Positions 42,829 to 54,199 of a DNA stretch of 64,000 nucleotides are shown here, piece after piece. The notes below the pieces were generated by a model. That model saw only the letters and a list, made by a program, of their open reading frames with translations, was not told the origin of the DNA and searched no databases. The translations under genes were made by a program, and so were the position numbers. The DNA lies in assembly GCA_031002005.1 (NCBI GenBank), contig CM061920.1, forward strand, positions 112,458,095 to 112,522,094, written 5' to 3'. The DNA comes from Vandiemenella viatica (Eukaryota > Arthropoda > Insecta > Orthoptera > Morabidae). The first letter of the stretch is position 1; each line of letters opens with the position of its first letter.

Positions 42829-43860
42829 GCAGTCGAGCATATGATTCATTGTTTGGTCCTCACCACACTCACACTTAATATTGGTGGCATCAGTATAACC
42901 CCATTTCATTAGATTTTCTTTGGAACTGCCTGCTCCTGTCCGCAATTGATTTAAGAACCACCAGACGTTCCAGTCCTCTGTGTAACCATGTGGCAAGCGC
43001 TCTGCAACTGTTAGTGGTCCTGAGATATTAGAAGCCTTCATTTTCCACAACTGTACTTTTGCCTTTTCAGGAGATCCAATTAGTTCCTGTGGTGTTATGA
43101 AGAAGCTCTTTCTGGGCTGGTGGTGTATGGCCATGCAGTGGATGAGCGCTTTCCCATGCTACTTTTGTCCTCTCCTTGTTTGCAGCCATTTCTCTCCGGA
43201 TACTGGGTGGTGCAATTCCCGAAAGCTGGTACGGATTTAGGCAGCCTGTCACTAATCTACAGATGGTATTGAGGGCTACATCCACCTGTTTGGTGTGAGA
43301 TGATGGGTGCCAAACTGGGCAAGCATATTCTGCTACATAATAACAAAGGGCCATTGCTGATGTTCATATAGTTTGTGGTTGACTGCCCCACTGTGATCCA
43401 ACTAGTTTGCACAGTAAATTGTTTCTTGTAGAGATCTTCATTTTGCAATTCATGCAGTGCTTCTTATATGTGAGAGTTCTGTCAAGTGTCACTCCCAGAT
43501 ATTTTAGAATATTATGTGTCTGCAGTTTGATACCTGACCACATTACCTTAACTTATGCCGAGCTTTTCTGTTTTTAGGTGAAAGCCTCATACTTCAGTTT
43601 TTGAAGGAGTAGGTCTTAAGTGATTTTTCCTATAGTAGCTTGATAGGCCTTCAAGGGCAGCAGACAAATTTCTTTCTACAACTTCAAGCTCTGTTCTTAG
43701 TGAGGCTAGGACAAGATCATCACTGTACACGAAGCTTCTGGTAGCTGGATATAATGGCTGATTGTTTGTATAAATAATGAAAAGGATTGGGGCCAGTACA
43801 CTACCTTGAGGAAGGCCATGTTTTTGTTCTCTCAATCAGCTGCACTGTCCTTGAAAGTCA
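42829..43860 (-). pseudogene. Non-LTR retrotransposon ORF2, RT to C-terminus, decayed
   Basis: Minus-strand pieces in order: HGLPQGSVLAPILFIIYTNN with a YSDD box and LSAALEGLSSYYRKNHLRP (43587-43835); AEYACPVWHPSSHTKQVDVA with IAPPSIRREMAANKERTKVA (43067-43354); and WNVWWFLNQLRTGAGSS with CECGEDQTMNHMLDCP (42784-43134). The last is a C-x-C...H...C motif seen at the end of several clades. Frameshifts separate the pieces; the endonuclease is missing. Distinct from the Jockey and CR1-like families here. Clade not decided. Confidence 0.75.
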
Positions 43861-43869
43861 ATTATTTAA

Positions 43870-44450
43870 TTTACTATTATTATTATTCCTCAATTATATA
43901 GCATTTAATAATTATAAGTCTCCTGAATAACTGTATTAATGTTTGTAATTGACTTATAATATTGTTGAGTTTCCATGTTTAGTTTGTTTAGTAACATAGT
44001 ATTATTATATTTATGTAAGAATAATTGCTGTGGCCAGGACAGCTGTGTGGGCTGTGATTGTTGATTGGGTGATTGAATTGCAGTAAGGCTGCGTGTGTGT
44101 GTCACGCCACCTGGAGGAGCTTGTATGCCAGAAGCTCAGGAACTTGTTTCGGTGTAACATAAATAATTGTTTCAAGGAATGTTATTAGTTAAATTCACTA
44201 GTATTTCGATCAGAACAGTGAATTTTTCATTTCCAGACTATGTCAAAATACCTCTCAATTTGTTTATCCGAGCTAACGGCTTTCATGTGTTGAAAGATGG
44301 GAATTTTGGATGTTCCCGTCTAAATAACATGCAGTAATCCACTGATGGAGTGGTTAGCTAAAACTTGGCTGACCATTTCCCAGGAAAATTGATAGTTTAC
44401 ATATTGTGACCAATGCCAATATAGCTTACATTTGGGTGAACCTACTGGGA
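43870..44450 (+). repeat. R-A repeat, uninterrupted copy
   Basis: Collinear with the three R-A blocks at 11938-18870, without the THAP and hAT insertions. The hAT target appears as TATGTCAA at 44239-44246, and the THAP target lies near 43990-44005. Confidence 0.78.
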
Positions 44451-44825
44451 TAGCTTACACATTACAATGTAAAATATTATATGGACTTTTTACATGAAAC
44501 TTAAGAGATGCGGTGTAGCTAATTGTTAACCCGTGCAGTTGGGTTTGCATCTGATGCCAGAAAGATATGGACTGACCCATCATTTGTTCCCTGACGATAT
44601 TTGCAACTTCTTCCTACCAATACTAGTGTCTGCATCTGTGTGTTTTCACATATATTGGTGACTGCCTGTCTCACATTTATTTATTTATTTATCAATCTTG
44701 TTTCATAGATCCGTGCTGAGGAAGGACCTCTGGGATGTGAGAGATGTCATGGTTAATAAAAATACATACAATATGAGTCATAATCATAGTAAAAACAATT
44801 ATACATTCCAAATACAAATAAAGAT
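44451..44825. other. Interval with no recognised feature
   Basis: Nothing assigned beyond AT-rich sequence. Confidence 0.35.
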
Positions 44826-44829
44826 AATA

Positions 44830-46640
44830 ACAATTAACATTAATTTTTACAACTGAATTTTGCAAATGTCATATTGAATACAATTAATTAATTTGTTCAA
44901 TTTCCTGAATGGAGTAGATGGAGTTGCCGCTAAGATAATCACTAGTTTTTCTTTAAATATATCTTTATTATCTGCAAACTGTTTTATACTCTTGGGAAGT
45001 TTATTAAAAAGATGTATACCACAATAATTAACTCCCCTTTGTACTAATGACACAGATGTTTGTGTTTTGTGCAATTTATTTCTGTTTCTTGTATTGAAAT
45101 TGTGTACCTGTGAATTAGAAGTAAACAGGTTAAAATGATCTATGACAAAGCACATGAGAGAATATATATACTGATAAGTCATTGTAAGAATCTTGAGTTT
45201 TTTAAAAAGTTGTCTGCAAGAAGTTCTTGGTTGTACCCTACACAACATCCTAATAGCTCTTTTCTGTGCTATGAAAACTTTTTTATGTTGTGAAGAGTTT
45301 CCCCAAAAGATTATGCCATATAACATCACTGAATGAAAATTTGAGGAGTACACCTGTTTCGTTAATTCTAGATCTGCTGTTATAGAAAGTGTTCGTATTG
45401 CAAAGTACTGCAGTGATATATTCATGTCAACAGAGTTTCTCATCTATTTTAATGCCAAGGAATTTTATACTCTTTTGTTTCTAATATTGTGTTATTTTTA
45501 TACCTTACTTGTAAATCTGGCTGTGCTTAATTTTTTGTTTTAAACCTAATATAATGTGTTTTTACAAAATTTAATTCTAATGAATTTGCCATAAACCAAT
45601 TTTCTACTTCACTAAGTACTTCACTTACATTAAATTCTAGATTGCTGTTTGGTATTTTTCTCACAGTCAGGTTAGTGTCATCTGCAAATAAAACACTCTT
45701 AACTTTGTCAGATAAGTTTCCGGGAATGTTTTTGATGTACAACAAAAAGAGGAGGGGTCCTAGGAAAGAACCTTGTGGAATTCCATGTTTCATTTTCTCC
45801 CAGTCTGATGAAGCATCTTTACTTATTTTAGAATCCTGAAAGTATTGAAATGGGACGATAATTATCTACACATGTTGCTTCTCCTTTTTTAAAAAATGGT
45901 TTTACAACTGCATATTTTAGTCTATTTGGAAACACACCTTGCATTAAGGATTCATTACAAATGTGGGCAAGTACACGATTGATACTATCTTAACATCTTT
46001 TCAGTAATTTGCTTGAAATATTGTCATAGCTGGAAGAATTTTTAGGTTTTAATTGTTTCATGAGTTTATTTATTTCTGAGACTGGTACTGGTGGCCAGGG
46101 GCGGATCCAGGATTTTGTTTTGGGGGGGCTTGAGCGGACTTGAGTTTGGGGGGGCTTGGCTAGAGTGGATTTTGGCTGGGGGCTTGGCTTCAGTGGATTT
46201 TGGCTTCCGAGGGGGCTTCAGACAGGCAAACAACAGTCTTTATAATCTCCTCGGACCTCAAATCCGTAGAGCTAAAAAAAAAAAAGGTCTCCAAATAGCA
46301 ATGTCGGAGGTGGACCTAGATACTTGGGGGGGGGGGGCTTGAGCCCCCTAGCCCCCCCCCCCCCTGGATCTGCCCCTGCTGGTGAAGATTGCATTTCCAC
46401 AAATCTATTTGGGAAAGCAGTCTAAAGAAGCCTTAGGGCACTATGTGGGGATTGATTTTCTATGCCTAATTTCTCTACAACTGAAGTAAAATGTTTGTTA
46501 AATATTTCATAAACTTCCCCTACTTCGCTATGAACAGATCCATTTTTTTCTATCTTTATGTCTTTAGAGCGATTTACAGATGTTCCTGTTTCAGTTTTTA
46601 TTATATTCCATATAGTTTTCATCTTATTGCCTGAATTCTC
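44830..46640 (-). pseudogene. Non-LTR retrotransposon ORF2 (Jockey/CR1-group), decayed
   Basis: Minus-strand pieces in order: TIWNIIKTETGTSVNRSKDI (46422-46622) from the region before the RT; a stretch with a MITE inserted (46096-46378); MKHGIPQGSFLGPLLFLLYI with an FADD box and SEVENWFMANSLELNFVKT (45527-45793); and a 198-residue C-terminal part (44847-45443) with VMLYGIIFWGNSSQHKKVFI, QKRAIRMLCRV and YCGIHLFNKLPKSIKQ. Frameshifts lie between pieces. It is a fifth, separate non-LTR lineage in this window. Confidence 0.78.
46096..46378 (+). mobile_element. hAT-type MITE (CAGGGGCGGATCCAGG ends)
   Basis: 283 bp from CAGGGGCGGATCCAGGA to GGATCTGCCCCTG, with long G and C homopolymers near the ends. 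Flanking 8-mers ctggtggc and ctggtgaa match 6/8. The same family, opposite strand, lies at 33411-33710. Confidence 0.8.
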
Positions 46641-47177
46641 TATTTTCTCTCATATATACCTGTTCTTGGCCTTTCTTATTACATTTCTTAGTATTTTAGA
46701 ATAAAGTTTATAATTAGTAACTGTGTATCATCCTCTATAAATGCAGACTGCTTCCTGATCTGTATATTAATGCCAGCTTCTGCTTTAATGTATCATCTGT
46801 CATGCTTTTTGGTCGAAAGATCAAATGTAGTACTTATCAGTTGCACAATCTACCTAAGAATCTAAATTTGATTGCAACTTCATTTCATTATTGTGACCTC
46901 CAGCATACATTTCTGATGTTCAGCTAAAGTTGTTGATGTGATTCAATATGGTGGCTTACTGTATAGTGACCAATACATCTTGCATGCAGGACAATAGGAC
47001 ATCTGTCTCGTACTGCTTGTTATAATCCACTGTGGTGATCAACATATCCTAGGGTTAGCTGTCTGTAGCAAATGATTTTTTTTTTTGTAAATGGTATCTT
47101 TTAATTGTGAATACAGGTAATTTTAATGATTTTTATGAGATTTTGTCAATATTCATTATTTCATTTTTTCCACACAG
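46641..47177. other. Interval with no recognised feature
   Basis: AT-rich; a pyrimidine-rich tract and acceptor-like cacacag end at 47177. Confidence 0.35.
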
Positions 47178-47273
47178 AATTACCCAGCTTTTTCTCTAAT
47201 TTATAATACTAACAGGACTGAAACAAATGTTGGGGAATATAGTGACACACACAGGAAGAGTAGGATGGATCCA
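47178..47273 (+). CDS. Candidate internal exon, unidentified gene
   Basis: A pyrimidine-rich acceptor (tttttccacacag) and a consensus donor (CCA|GTAAGT) bound 96 nt that are open in only one frame, in phase 0 at both ends. The encoded 32 residues (NYPAFSLIYNTNRTETNVGE and following) match nothing I recognise. It lies on the strand opposite the neprilysin gene, just beyond its 3' end. It could be a host exon, or chance. Confidence 0.3.
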
Positions 47274-47529
47274 GTAAGTAAAAGTTTGTGGGCAAGCGAG
47301 AGACTGAATTCATGTGTTCTATATATGCTCGTGGATGAGCCTTTGTTTGTGCGATGATGTCAGTAAATGTTAAAGCATGCCGATGAATGGCTGTGTGTGT
47401 GGTTGTTGATATGTGGTGGTGAACAACTGACTGTATAAGGTTCGTTTGACTGCCTAATAAAATATACTTCCTTGGGGCATATGTAACAGGTGAGGTAGAA
47501 TTTTACAATATCTAAATCTATTTAAATTT

Positions 47530-47620
47530 CATACAATCAATTTTGATGTGCATGGATTGAGCCCACACTCCAATCTCAGTAACGAGTACCGAAGTCCAAA
47601 TGCCTTAACCACCATACCAT
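47530..47620 (-). repeat. tRNA-derived SINE head, partial
   Basis: The minus strand reads atggtggttaaggcatttgg (A box) and ggctcaatccatgc (B-box-like). The body was not delimited. Confidence 0.5.
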
Positions 47621-48180
47621 CCTGACCACTGACTGTAAGGACCTAAATTCAGCTAACACTGTGTCCTCTTACAGTAATGAATAAAAATATTGTGAATGCC
47701 ATTCAGAGGAGTCAAGTATGTCACGTGAATGATTTATTTCCCTTGACACACAGGACAATTTGCATCCATATCCAAGGATGCAAACCTTTATACGAGTTTG
47801 ATATTTCACAGTTACTAGATTTATACACAGATGTGGGCTGGCATTTGAGTAGTAACATCAACAATAAAGTGGACTAGAATTCAACTTAATTGCATGAGCA
47901 GTAATTTTGGGCTTCAAGTTCAATAGGAACCTTCTAATATACTTTTATCTGCTTGGCCTTAAGTGTGAGCATCATTATTTGGTTATATATTAGAGAGATT
48001 CAGTGTTCAAATGTGGATATGGGATAAGTGATTATATTTGAGCCTAACAATAAATAGAACTAAGTATCGTATATTGCATTTCATCATTCATTTTTATACA
48101 CAGGGTGGTGATGTGAAAGGAAACTACATGTTTGTTGCCTCGTAAGGGAACAATATATTTCAACTTCTACAATTGTAGAT

Positions 48181-48186
48181 TTTATT
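48181..48186 (-). promoter_or_regulatory. Poly(A) signal of the neprilysin-like gene
   Basis: AATAAA on the minus strand, about 124 nt downstream of the stop codon at 48310-48312. Confidence 0.6.
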
Positions 48187-48309
48187 TTAAAAGTAATATG
48201 TACTTTCAACAACAGCAGTGCCTATAAGTGTGATTACACAATCTGGGAACCATACATATTTACAATCAGTAATAATACTTGGTTGAAACAGACTTTATCC
48301 TCTATCCCT

Positions 48310-48486
48310 CTACCATAACAGACATTTTTCTCTTGGGTTCATAGGTGTATCTTGTGCACATTTCCAAACATCAGCAAAATCCATCGAATTAGCAAGTGTT
48401 CCTTTGACTCTGTATTTATGTGGGCTGTGAGCATCTGATAGCACTTCTTGTAACAAAGATTCATTTGTTGTAGATTCACACCATAC
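48310..48486 (-). CDS. Neprilysin-like M13 metallopeptidase, last coding exon
   Basis: M13 peptidases are zinc ectoenzymes, usually type II membrane or secreted, that cleave small peptides. This exon starts after a pyrimidine-rich acceptor (ttttttttccag) at 48486 with VWCES, which continues the LFFLGFAT end of the upstream exon as the family's FA-x-VWC motif, in phase 0. The rest reads DAHSPHKYRVKGTLANSMDF and CAQDTPMNPREKC and ends LLW before TAG. The family typically ends in C-x-x-W or C-x-V-W with this same HSP...FRV.G...N...F....C....MNP context. Fifty-eight codons plus stop. A poly(A) signal follows at 48181-48186. Confidence 0.9.
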   Translation of the reverse strand, partial: VWCESTTNESLLQEVLSDAHSPHKYRVKGTLANSMDFADVWKCAQDTPMNPREKCLLW

Positions 48487-48552
48487 CTGGAAAAAAAATC
48501 AAATCCAAAGTGACCTTACTAATACTTTTATATATATTTGAGTATAAACTAA

Positions 48553-49055
48553 CTTAGTCCTCAACCCGAAGGTTGGTTAGATCCTCCCAAAGGAGGAATA
48601 CTGAGCCATTGTGTCTAGGGAGGGCAGCCAGTTCGTTCTTCTAAACCGAGTATGGTGGTGTAACGGCTAGTGTTGTGGCCTCGCATTCGGGAGGACGGCA
48701 GTTCGAATCCCCGTCCGGGCATCCAGATTTGGGTTTTCCATGGTTTCCCAAATCACTCCAAGCAAATGCCGGGATGCTTCCTTCAAAAGGCCATGGTCGA
48801 ATTCCTTCCCATTCCTTGCACCCCATCCTTTCCCGACTCTAAAGACGTCGCTGTTAGAGAGACGTTAAGCAGATAAAAAAAAATTCTTCTAAGACCTACA
48901 GTTTAACATGGAATCAGAACCATGGTACATAGCTAATATTAATCAATCATAACTCTTAAAAATACTTGGCCCCACTTGGCTTCTGAACTTGGGACCAGGT
49001 GCTGAACTTTTGAAAACATGTGCCTTAACCACTGAGCCACCAGACTGCTCACTTG
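48553..49055 (-). repeat. tRNA-derived SINE (family B), split by SINE A
   Basis: The minus strand begins tggtggctcagtggttaagg (A box) near 49048 and shares the acctacagtttaacatgga segment with the copy at 61140-61345. SINE A (48645-48883) is inserted within it. Confidence 0.65.
48645..48883 (+). repeat. tRNA-derived SINE (family A), complete
   Basis: A 239-bp copy: A-box region tggtggtgtaacggctagtg, B box agttcgaatcccc, body gggttttccatggtttccca, then gaatgccgggatgcttcctt, ctgttagagagacgttaagc and a poly-A tail. Exact 9-bp duplication ttcttctaa (48636-48644, 48884-48892). Confidence 0.92.
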
Positions 49056-49390
49056 AGTATACCACAGTTAAATTTTTATATGTATTTATTGAAGCAAATA
49101 GTCAATGAATCTTAACAGAAACAGTTTCATATATTTGTCATTTATGATGGCTTTGCTACTCAGGATTGGAAATGTACATAAAAGGGAAAACAAATAAAGA
49201 GACAAAAGAAACAAAGACTGTATACCAAACTGTTTTTACCATGTACTCTTAAAAATGTTTACTGATTTTATTTTTCAACACTGAGATCATTAAACAAGGA
49301 TTTATTCATTATTACTTTAGTTTCACATTGAAAATATTGTGTATACTTCTGAAGACCCGTTATAGAATTCATCATTTTTTTCCATTCCAG

Positions 49391-49492
49391 TATCACATTT
49401 GTTTGGAGTGTTGCCTCAAGATCCTCCCATCACTGGAGGATGCAGGAAAGTGGAGGAGGAGGCAACAGCAGCAAGCTGTGCCTGTGAAATTT
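49391..49492 (+). CDS. Candidate internal exon, unidentified gene
   Basis: Acceptor tttttttccattccag and donor TTT|GTGAGT bound 102 nt open in phase 0, compatible with the candidate exon at 47178-47273. It encodes YHICLECCLKILPSLEDAGK, then an Arg/Gln-rich stretch. A second frame is also open. No family recognised. Confidence 0.3.
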
Positions 49493-49549
49493 GTGAGTTT
49501 TGTTCTTCTTGATGTATCATGGTGCTCTTATTTGTTAAATATGTAGTTA

Positions 49550-49985
49550 ATGAAGTGGAAATTGCAAACTATTCCAGCATTTACTAGATTATTATGGAAT
49601 ATTATAATTGTGATGTGTCCAATATAGTGATGCTTCAGTGGGCATGGGTAAACTAGTGGCCATTATGGAGATCGCCTAAACAAGTGCTGAGAAATCCATT
49701 GAATCCTGAAATTTATGTGATTCGACTTAGGGTTGCATCTATGTCTTTGCAAATGCAACTTTCAAAACATGGTTATTGTGTTATGTTCCTCAGACAACAT
49801 GTTATAGTTTTATGCACACTGTTTAAGAAAGCTTTGATCCTGGTAATTTACTATGAGTGAATAATTCAAACCATCAATCTTTTCCCTAATAACATGAAAC
49901 AGTTAATTTTTCCTTATAAAAGTTTGTACACCTCTTAGAAACACTTGTATTATTCAAAGAATAGGGCAATGCTAAGAAAAATGTA
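49550..49985. other. Intronic interval, nothing recognised
   Basis: Within the 11.3-kb neprilysin intron; AT-rich. Confidence 0.35.
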
Positions 49986-49992
49986 AGCTTTT

Positions 49993-50680
49993 TCAGTGTG
50001 TCAGTTGTATAAAATCTTCCAAGGCCTTCCACCGACACAACACGTCACTGTAGGGTGACATTTTGAAGCCTGCCTCCGGCTCCATCTTCCGGCGAATTGT
50101 CGGATTCCTGGAAGCATCCACGCTTAAAAAGCCTTTGTAATCTTGGTTGTCTGGGTTGAACTGCATCAATTTGTAGAAACATAACGTTTCAGACATCATT
50201 TTGTGGCCTTCTTCAGAGTACTGTCATGGCTGGAACTGCTGCCGCCTATATATAGCTCCCGAAGAATGCGCTAACCGTTTGGAGTGACATCACTCAAACT
50301 ACCACCGCCAGCGTGTCCAGTCCAATGGTGGCCTGCTTCCCACATTTTTCAGATCAAGCATGACCATATTTGGTCAAGTTGTAGCCCGCCATCCGCGTTC
50401 ATATTATCTGGTCTTTTTTTGATTTCCAGTGCTTCTCTGACACACCGGGGCCACCATCTGCTTTCTTGAACCAATACACTGGTGTTACTGAATAAAATTG
50501 CGTGCCCACTGTCAGAAGAATGTTGTGCTACAGCTGATTTGCTGACGTCATTATTTTTAAGATGTCTCATGTGTTCACACAGCCTTTCCTTGACTGTCCG
50601 TCCAGTTTCGCCGATATACACTTGACCACAGCTACAGGGTATTGTAACGTAGTTGGCCTTATTGGCAACTGAGAAAACGA
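49993..50680 (-). mobile_element. Penelope-like element 3' end: GIY-YIG domain and terminal repeat
   Basis: The minus strand encodes the GIY-YIG-type endonuclease end: YVTIPCSCGQVYIGETGRTV, then HMRHLKNNDVSKSAVAQHS and SGHAILF (50349-50650). It is followed by a non-coding terminal region with two hammerhead-like motifs. One has CTGAAGA and GAAACGTT (about 50217-50177); the second is a decayed copy near 50095-50060. The last ~130 bp match the end of the Penelope copy at 54050-54190. The reverse transcriptase is absent. Confidence 0.8.
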
Positions 50681-50689
50681 GAAGGAAGA

Positions 50690-52260
50690 GTGTTTGGTAT
50701 CAGTTTTAGTAGGTTACCCAAAGTAATATTTCCCCCAAAAGATAACACTAATCAGGTGTAGAAGAGAATGTAAGACTCACATTGGTAGTAGTACGAATTT
50801 TTGGAAGGAAGTTATGAGCAATCTTTAAGTCCGAACAGAGTCGCTTTGTGGCAGTGATTACGCAACACCCGGCAGGTTCGTAGAAGTATGAAAGAATGGT
50901 AATAAATGAATTAAGATACCAGGATGAAAGTATCGAATCTTTGTTTAGAAGTACAAAACATGGTTTCCAACTGAATTTAGAGTAAATATGACTAATTTTA
51001 ACGTACTTTTTCAATAAAGGAAAAAGTAGTAAGTCGAGAAGAAAATAAGTAGTCAAAATAAAATTATGTCCGATTAAAGGCCTTCTTGTGAAAAGATGAT
51101 GACAGCAGTTTGGGATCGTTGAGTTAAGTAGAAATATTTTAAAAGTAATTCCAAAGCGAAAGCGGTTAAAGCATCGTAGCCAACCAGGTTGTTGAGAATG
51201 GGTAGAAATGAAAGTTGACAAAGGGGAAAGAAAAAACTAGAAAAAACATCTGGGAGGCACCCTATTTTTATGAAAGTACAATTTTTTTAAGTAAGTTTGG
51301 CGGAAAGTTTTATCAAAACACTCTCAATACAAGATATTTAATTTGGATTCTATGATGGCTGACAAGAAGGGATGAAAGGTGATATCTGTTTAATGAAAGG
51401 GTTTTAGAAGGGAGTGAGATACACCAAATTAATTGTCAAAAGCTGTAGAATTCCTGAAGATTAGAACACTCGTGCTAAAACAAATAGTTGGGACACTAGA
51501 TCTAGAAAATAGGTTTATTTAACTTTGAAAATTAATAACAACAATAGGAGAGCAGATAGGAAAAATTTTACAAGGATAGAAAATGCTTAGGATGAGGAAC
51601 TCTATGTTATCACAAAGTTTCAGGAAAATTGGAAAAACTTGGGGGTAAAGCTGGGAGAGAGAGTGAGCTCATAGAGAGGACGCTAGATGAGTGGAAATTC
51701 CCATTAGGCTTGGGGGAACCTATATAAGAGACCTGAGGCGGGACCTCGACCACATTAGTTTCAAACTGGTTAGAGGGTGAAGGTGTGAAATGTGGGCGGG
51801 CATTATGGCAGTGTCGCATGGTGTGGGTGTCGCGTTAGAACAATCATGAATAAACGGACTTGGAATATTCGTAGACGGCAACTATAATTTTTGAAACAGA
51901 TCATTAATTTAACAAACTTCTTTTCCATAATTTAAATTTGACAATTTGTATGATTTCGTTTGAGGTTTCAAGTGGAGTGAACTTTTTATTGTGTCTGAAT
52001 GGAGTGTATGTAATTATCGTGGCATTAATCTGCAATTTTCGGAAATGAAGTCTTTCTGGTAACAATTTCTGTTGTCAGGGTGAAGATGTCTTTAAACGTT
52101 GAACAATAAAATACTGGACTTTAAAATCTGTGTTGAGAACAATCTTTAGATATTAACCTTCATTGGAAAATCCCATTATTAAAACCATTTGGGTTGGCTA
52201 CCGGTCTAATTAAATTAAATATTGCAGAGAAGAAAGTATAGGAAAGAATTGAGTTTAGGA
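50690..52260. other. Intronic interval, nothing recognised
   Basis: AT-rich; no domain or repeat assigned. Confidence 0.35.
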
Positions 52261-52267
52261 TCATTGG

Positions 52268-52850
52268 GTCTCCACTCCACCCCCATAAGATTTTTTTCCC
52301 TATAGTATCTGGTATACGCCCGCTGTCTGCAACTTCTCCCTCTGGTCTTTGACTTTTAAAAGCACGTCAGAAATCTTCCTAGGCGCTCTGTATATTGGAC
52401 GGATATTTTTCTTCTTTAAATGATGGCCGATTTTATCCATCACGCCGTGGACATAGGGTAATACTGCCATGGGTCCATCTGTTCGTCTTCTGGCTTCAAC
52501 TACCGGTGTCAGAGCACAGGGTGAAACTCGAGGTGCAAGCTTTCTGGTGGCCTTATTGATGATGTCAAGGCTGAAGCCGTTGGCTAGAAACGTCTCCTTT
52601 AAAATTTACCTTTCAGCGACTATGCTTGCTTCATCGCTGACTATGGAAGCATGGATGGTTAATGTTTTTAAAATTCCGCGTTTCACTGCTGGATGGTGGT
52701 GAGAGGCTGCATGCAAGTAGTGATTCGTGCGCATGGGTTTGCGGTAAACTCTGTGCCCTAGGGAGCCATCTTCCTTCCATTTACGGACGTGATCGTGAAA
52801 GGCTTTTGTTTGCCAGGTGACGTAAGTCACGTGCGTTGGGGCCAATCAGT
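52268..52850 (-). pseudogene. Penelope-like RT C-terminal fragment, inverted
   Basis: The minus strand starts with terminal-repeat sequence (ctgagcactgattggcccc, then tcacctggcaaacaaa) and runs directly into DGSLGHRVYRKPMRTNHYLH and HHHPAVKRGILKTL, the post-thumb region of Penelope RT. It then continues in other frames as VLPYVHGVMDKIGHHLKKKN and ends TAGVYQI, the start of GIY-YIG. The catalytic RT core is missing. The same terminal segment occurs in inverse orientation at 54008-54056. Confidence 0.75.
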
Positions 52851-52859
52851 GCTCAGGTG

Positions 52860-54190
52860 GTGGGGCAGGGAGGGAACAATGTGACGGAGTGTCCATGGGT
52901 TCGCCCCTGTCCCCAGTGGTCGCCGAAATGTTTATGGAATATTTTGAGGACACCGCTATTGAGAGTGCAGAACTTCAACCAACTTCATTTTACAGATACA
53001 TGGATGACACGTTTGTGATATGGCCACACAGAAGAGAGAAACTGGATGAAATGCTTGAACATTTGAATGGAATTAATGATAATATCAAATTTACAATGGA
53101 GTTGGAACGGGCTGGTTGCCTGCCTTTCCTGGATATTTTAATCATGAGGAATCCAGATGGCATGCTAGGAAATCGTGTTTACAGAAAGCCCACTCACACT
53201 GACTTATATCTTGGGGTGAAGAGCTACCAACATCTTGCTCAATGCAATTTGGGGTTATCGTCCTTGGTACATCGTGCCAGAGTCATCTGTGACGTGGACA
53301 GTCTTCCAGCTGAACTGGGCCATTTACGACGCACATTCCATATGAACGGATGGATATAGTGAGGCAGAAATCAACAGAGCTTTTTGCAAGAAAGTGAAGA
53401 AGAGGACGGAGAAGCAGCAAACAGACTAGTCAGCGTTCCTTCCATATGCTGGGGCAGTTTCAGCACAGAAGGTTAAACAAAGTCGGGATTTAAACTTTCT
53501 TCCGCCCACCTAAGAAGATAAGGGACATATTATGCAACATTAAGGAGGGAATGGGCCTGAGGCATCCCGGCATATACTCGATTCCCTGTGAATGTGGGCA
53601 ACGATATATTGGGCAGACCATACGGTCTGTATTCCAGCATTGTTTAGAACATGCAAGATGTGTATGGTTGGGACAGGTCACTAAGTCGGCTGTGGCATTG
53701 CACAGTATTGAAGAAGGGCATACCTTCGACTTCGAGGTGACAAAAATATAATCGGTCGCCAAGGGTTTTTGGGACAGTGTGATAAAGGAATCCATGGAGA
53801 TTCGCCTGGCGGATGGCATTGTGAATAGGGATTCAGGATACCACCTTAGCACAGCATGGAATCCAGTGATAAATCATCTTAGGAGGCAGAGATCAAGGCT
53901 GCAAGATCATTGCTGCCAGCCGCCCCCCTCCGCCGTGCGTACCCCTACCATGCATCCTGCCCCACTACCTGGCCATCCCACCAGGTCCTTCCCTGCCCAA
54001 CTACCTGTGCACTGATTGGCCCCGACACATGTGACTTATGTCACCTGGCAAACAAAGGCCTTTTAAGCCTGGACGCTTCCAGGAATCCGACACTTCGCCG
54101 GAAGATGGAGCCAGAGGCAGGCTTCGAAACGTTGCCCTACAGTGACGCGCTACCTCGGTGGAAAGTGTTAGTAGATTTTATACAATGCTA
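52860..54190 (+). pseudogene. Penelope-like element: RT core, GIY-YIG and terminal repeat
   Basis: Plus-strand frames give MGSPLSPVVAEMFMEYFED and YRYMDDTFVIWPH (the RT catalytic box, YMDD), then GCLPFLDILIMRNPDGMLGN and VYRKPTHTDLYL (52889-53359). After a frameshifted stretch comes a GIY-YIG domain, GIYSIPCECGQRYIGQT (53551-53751), then IKESMEIRLADGIVNRDSGY. Penelope RTs are related to telomerase and use the GIY-YIG nuclease for target cleavage. The 3' part (54008-54190) is a terminal repeat with a hammerhead-like motif. Several stops and a truncated 5' end make it inactive. Confidence 0.83.
54083..54133 (+). ncRNA. Hammerhead-like motif, core base altered
   Basis: CGGAAGA stands where CTGAAGA is expected (U4 changed to G). 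Stem II ggagcc/ggcttc is 6 bp, followed by GAAA and ACGTT (two-pair stem III). Probably inactive. A sister copy lies near 50060-50095 (minus). Confidence 0.45.
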
Positions 54191-54199
54191 AGACATGTT

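Noticed and set aside
48650..48720. A tRNA gene
   Set aside because: A and B boxes are present, but there is no full cloverleaf acceptor stem, and a SINE body with poly-A and a target duplication follows.
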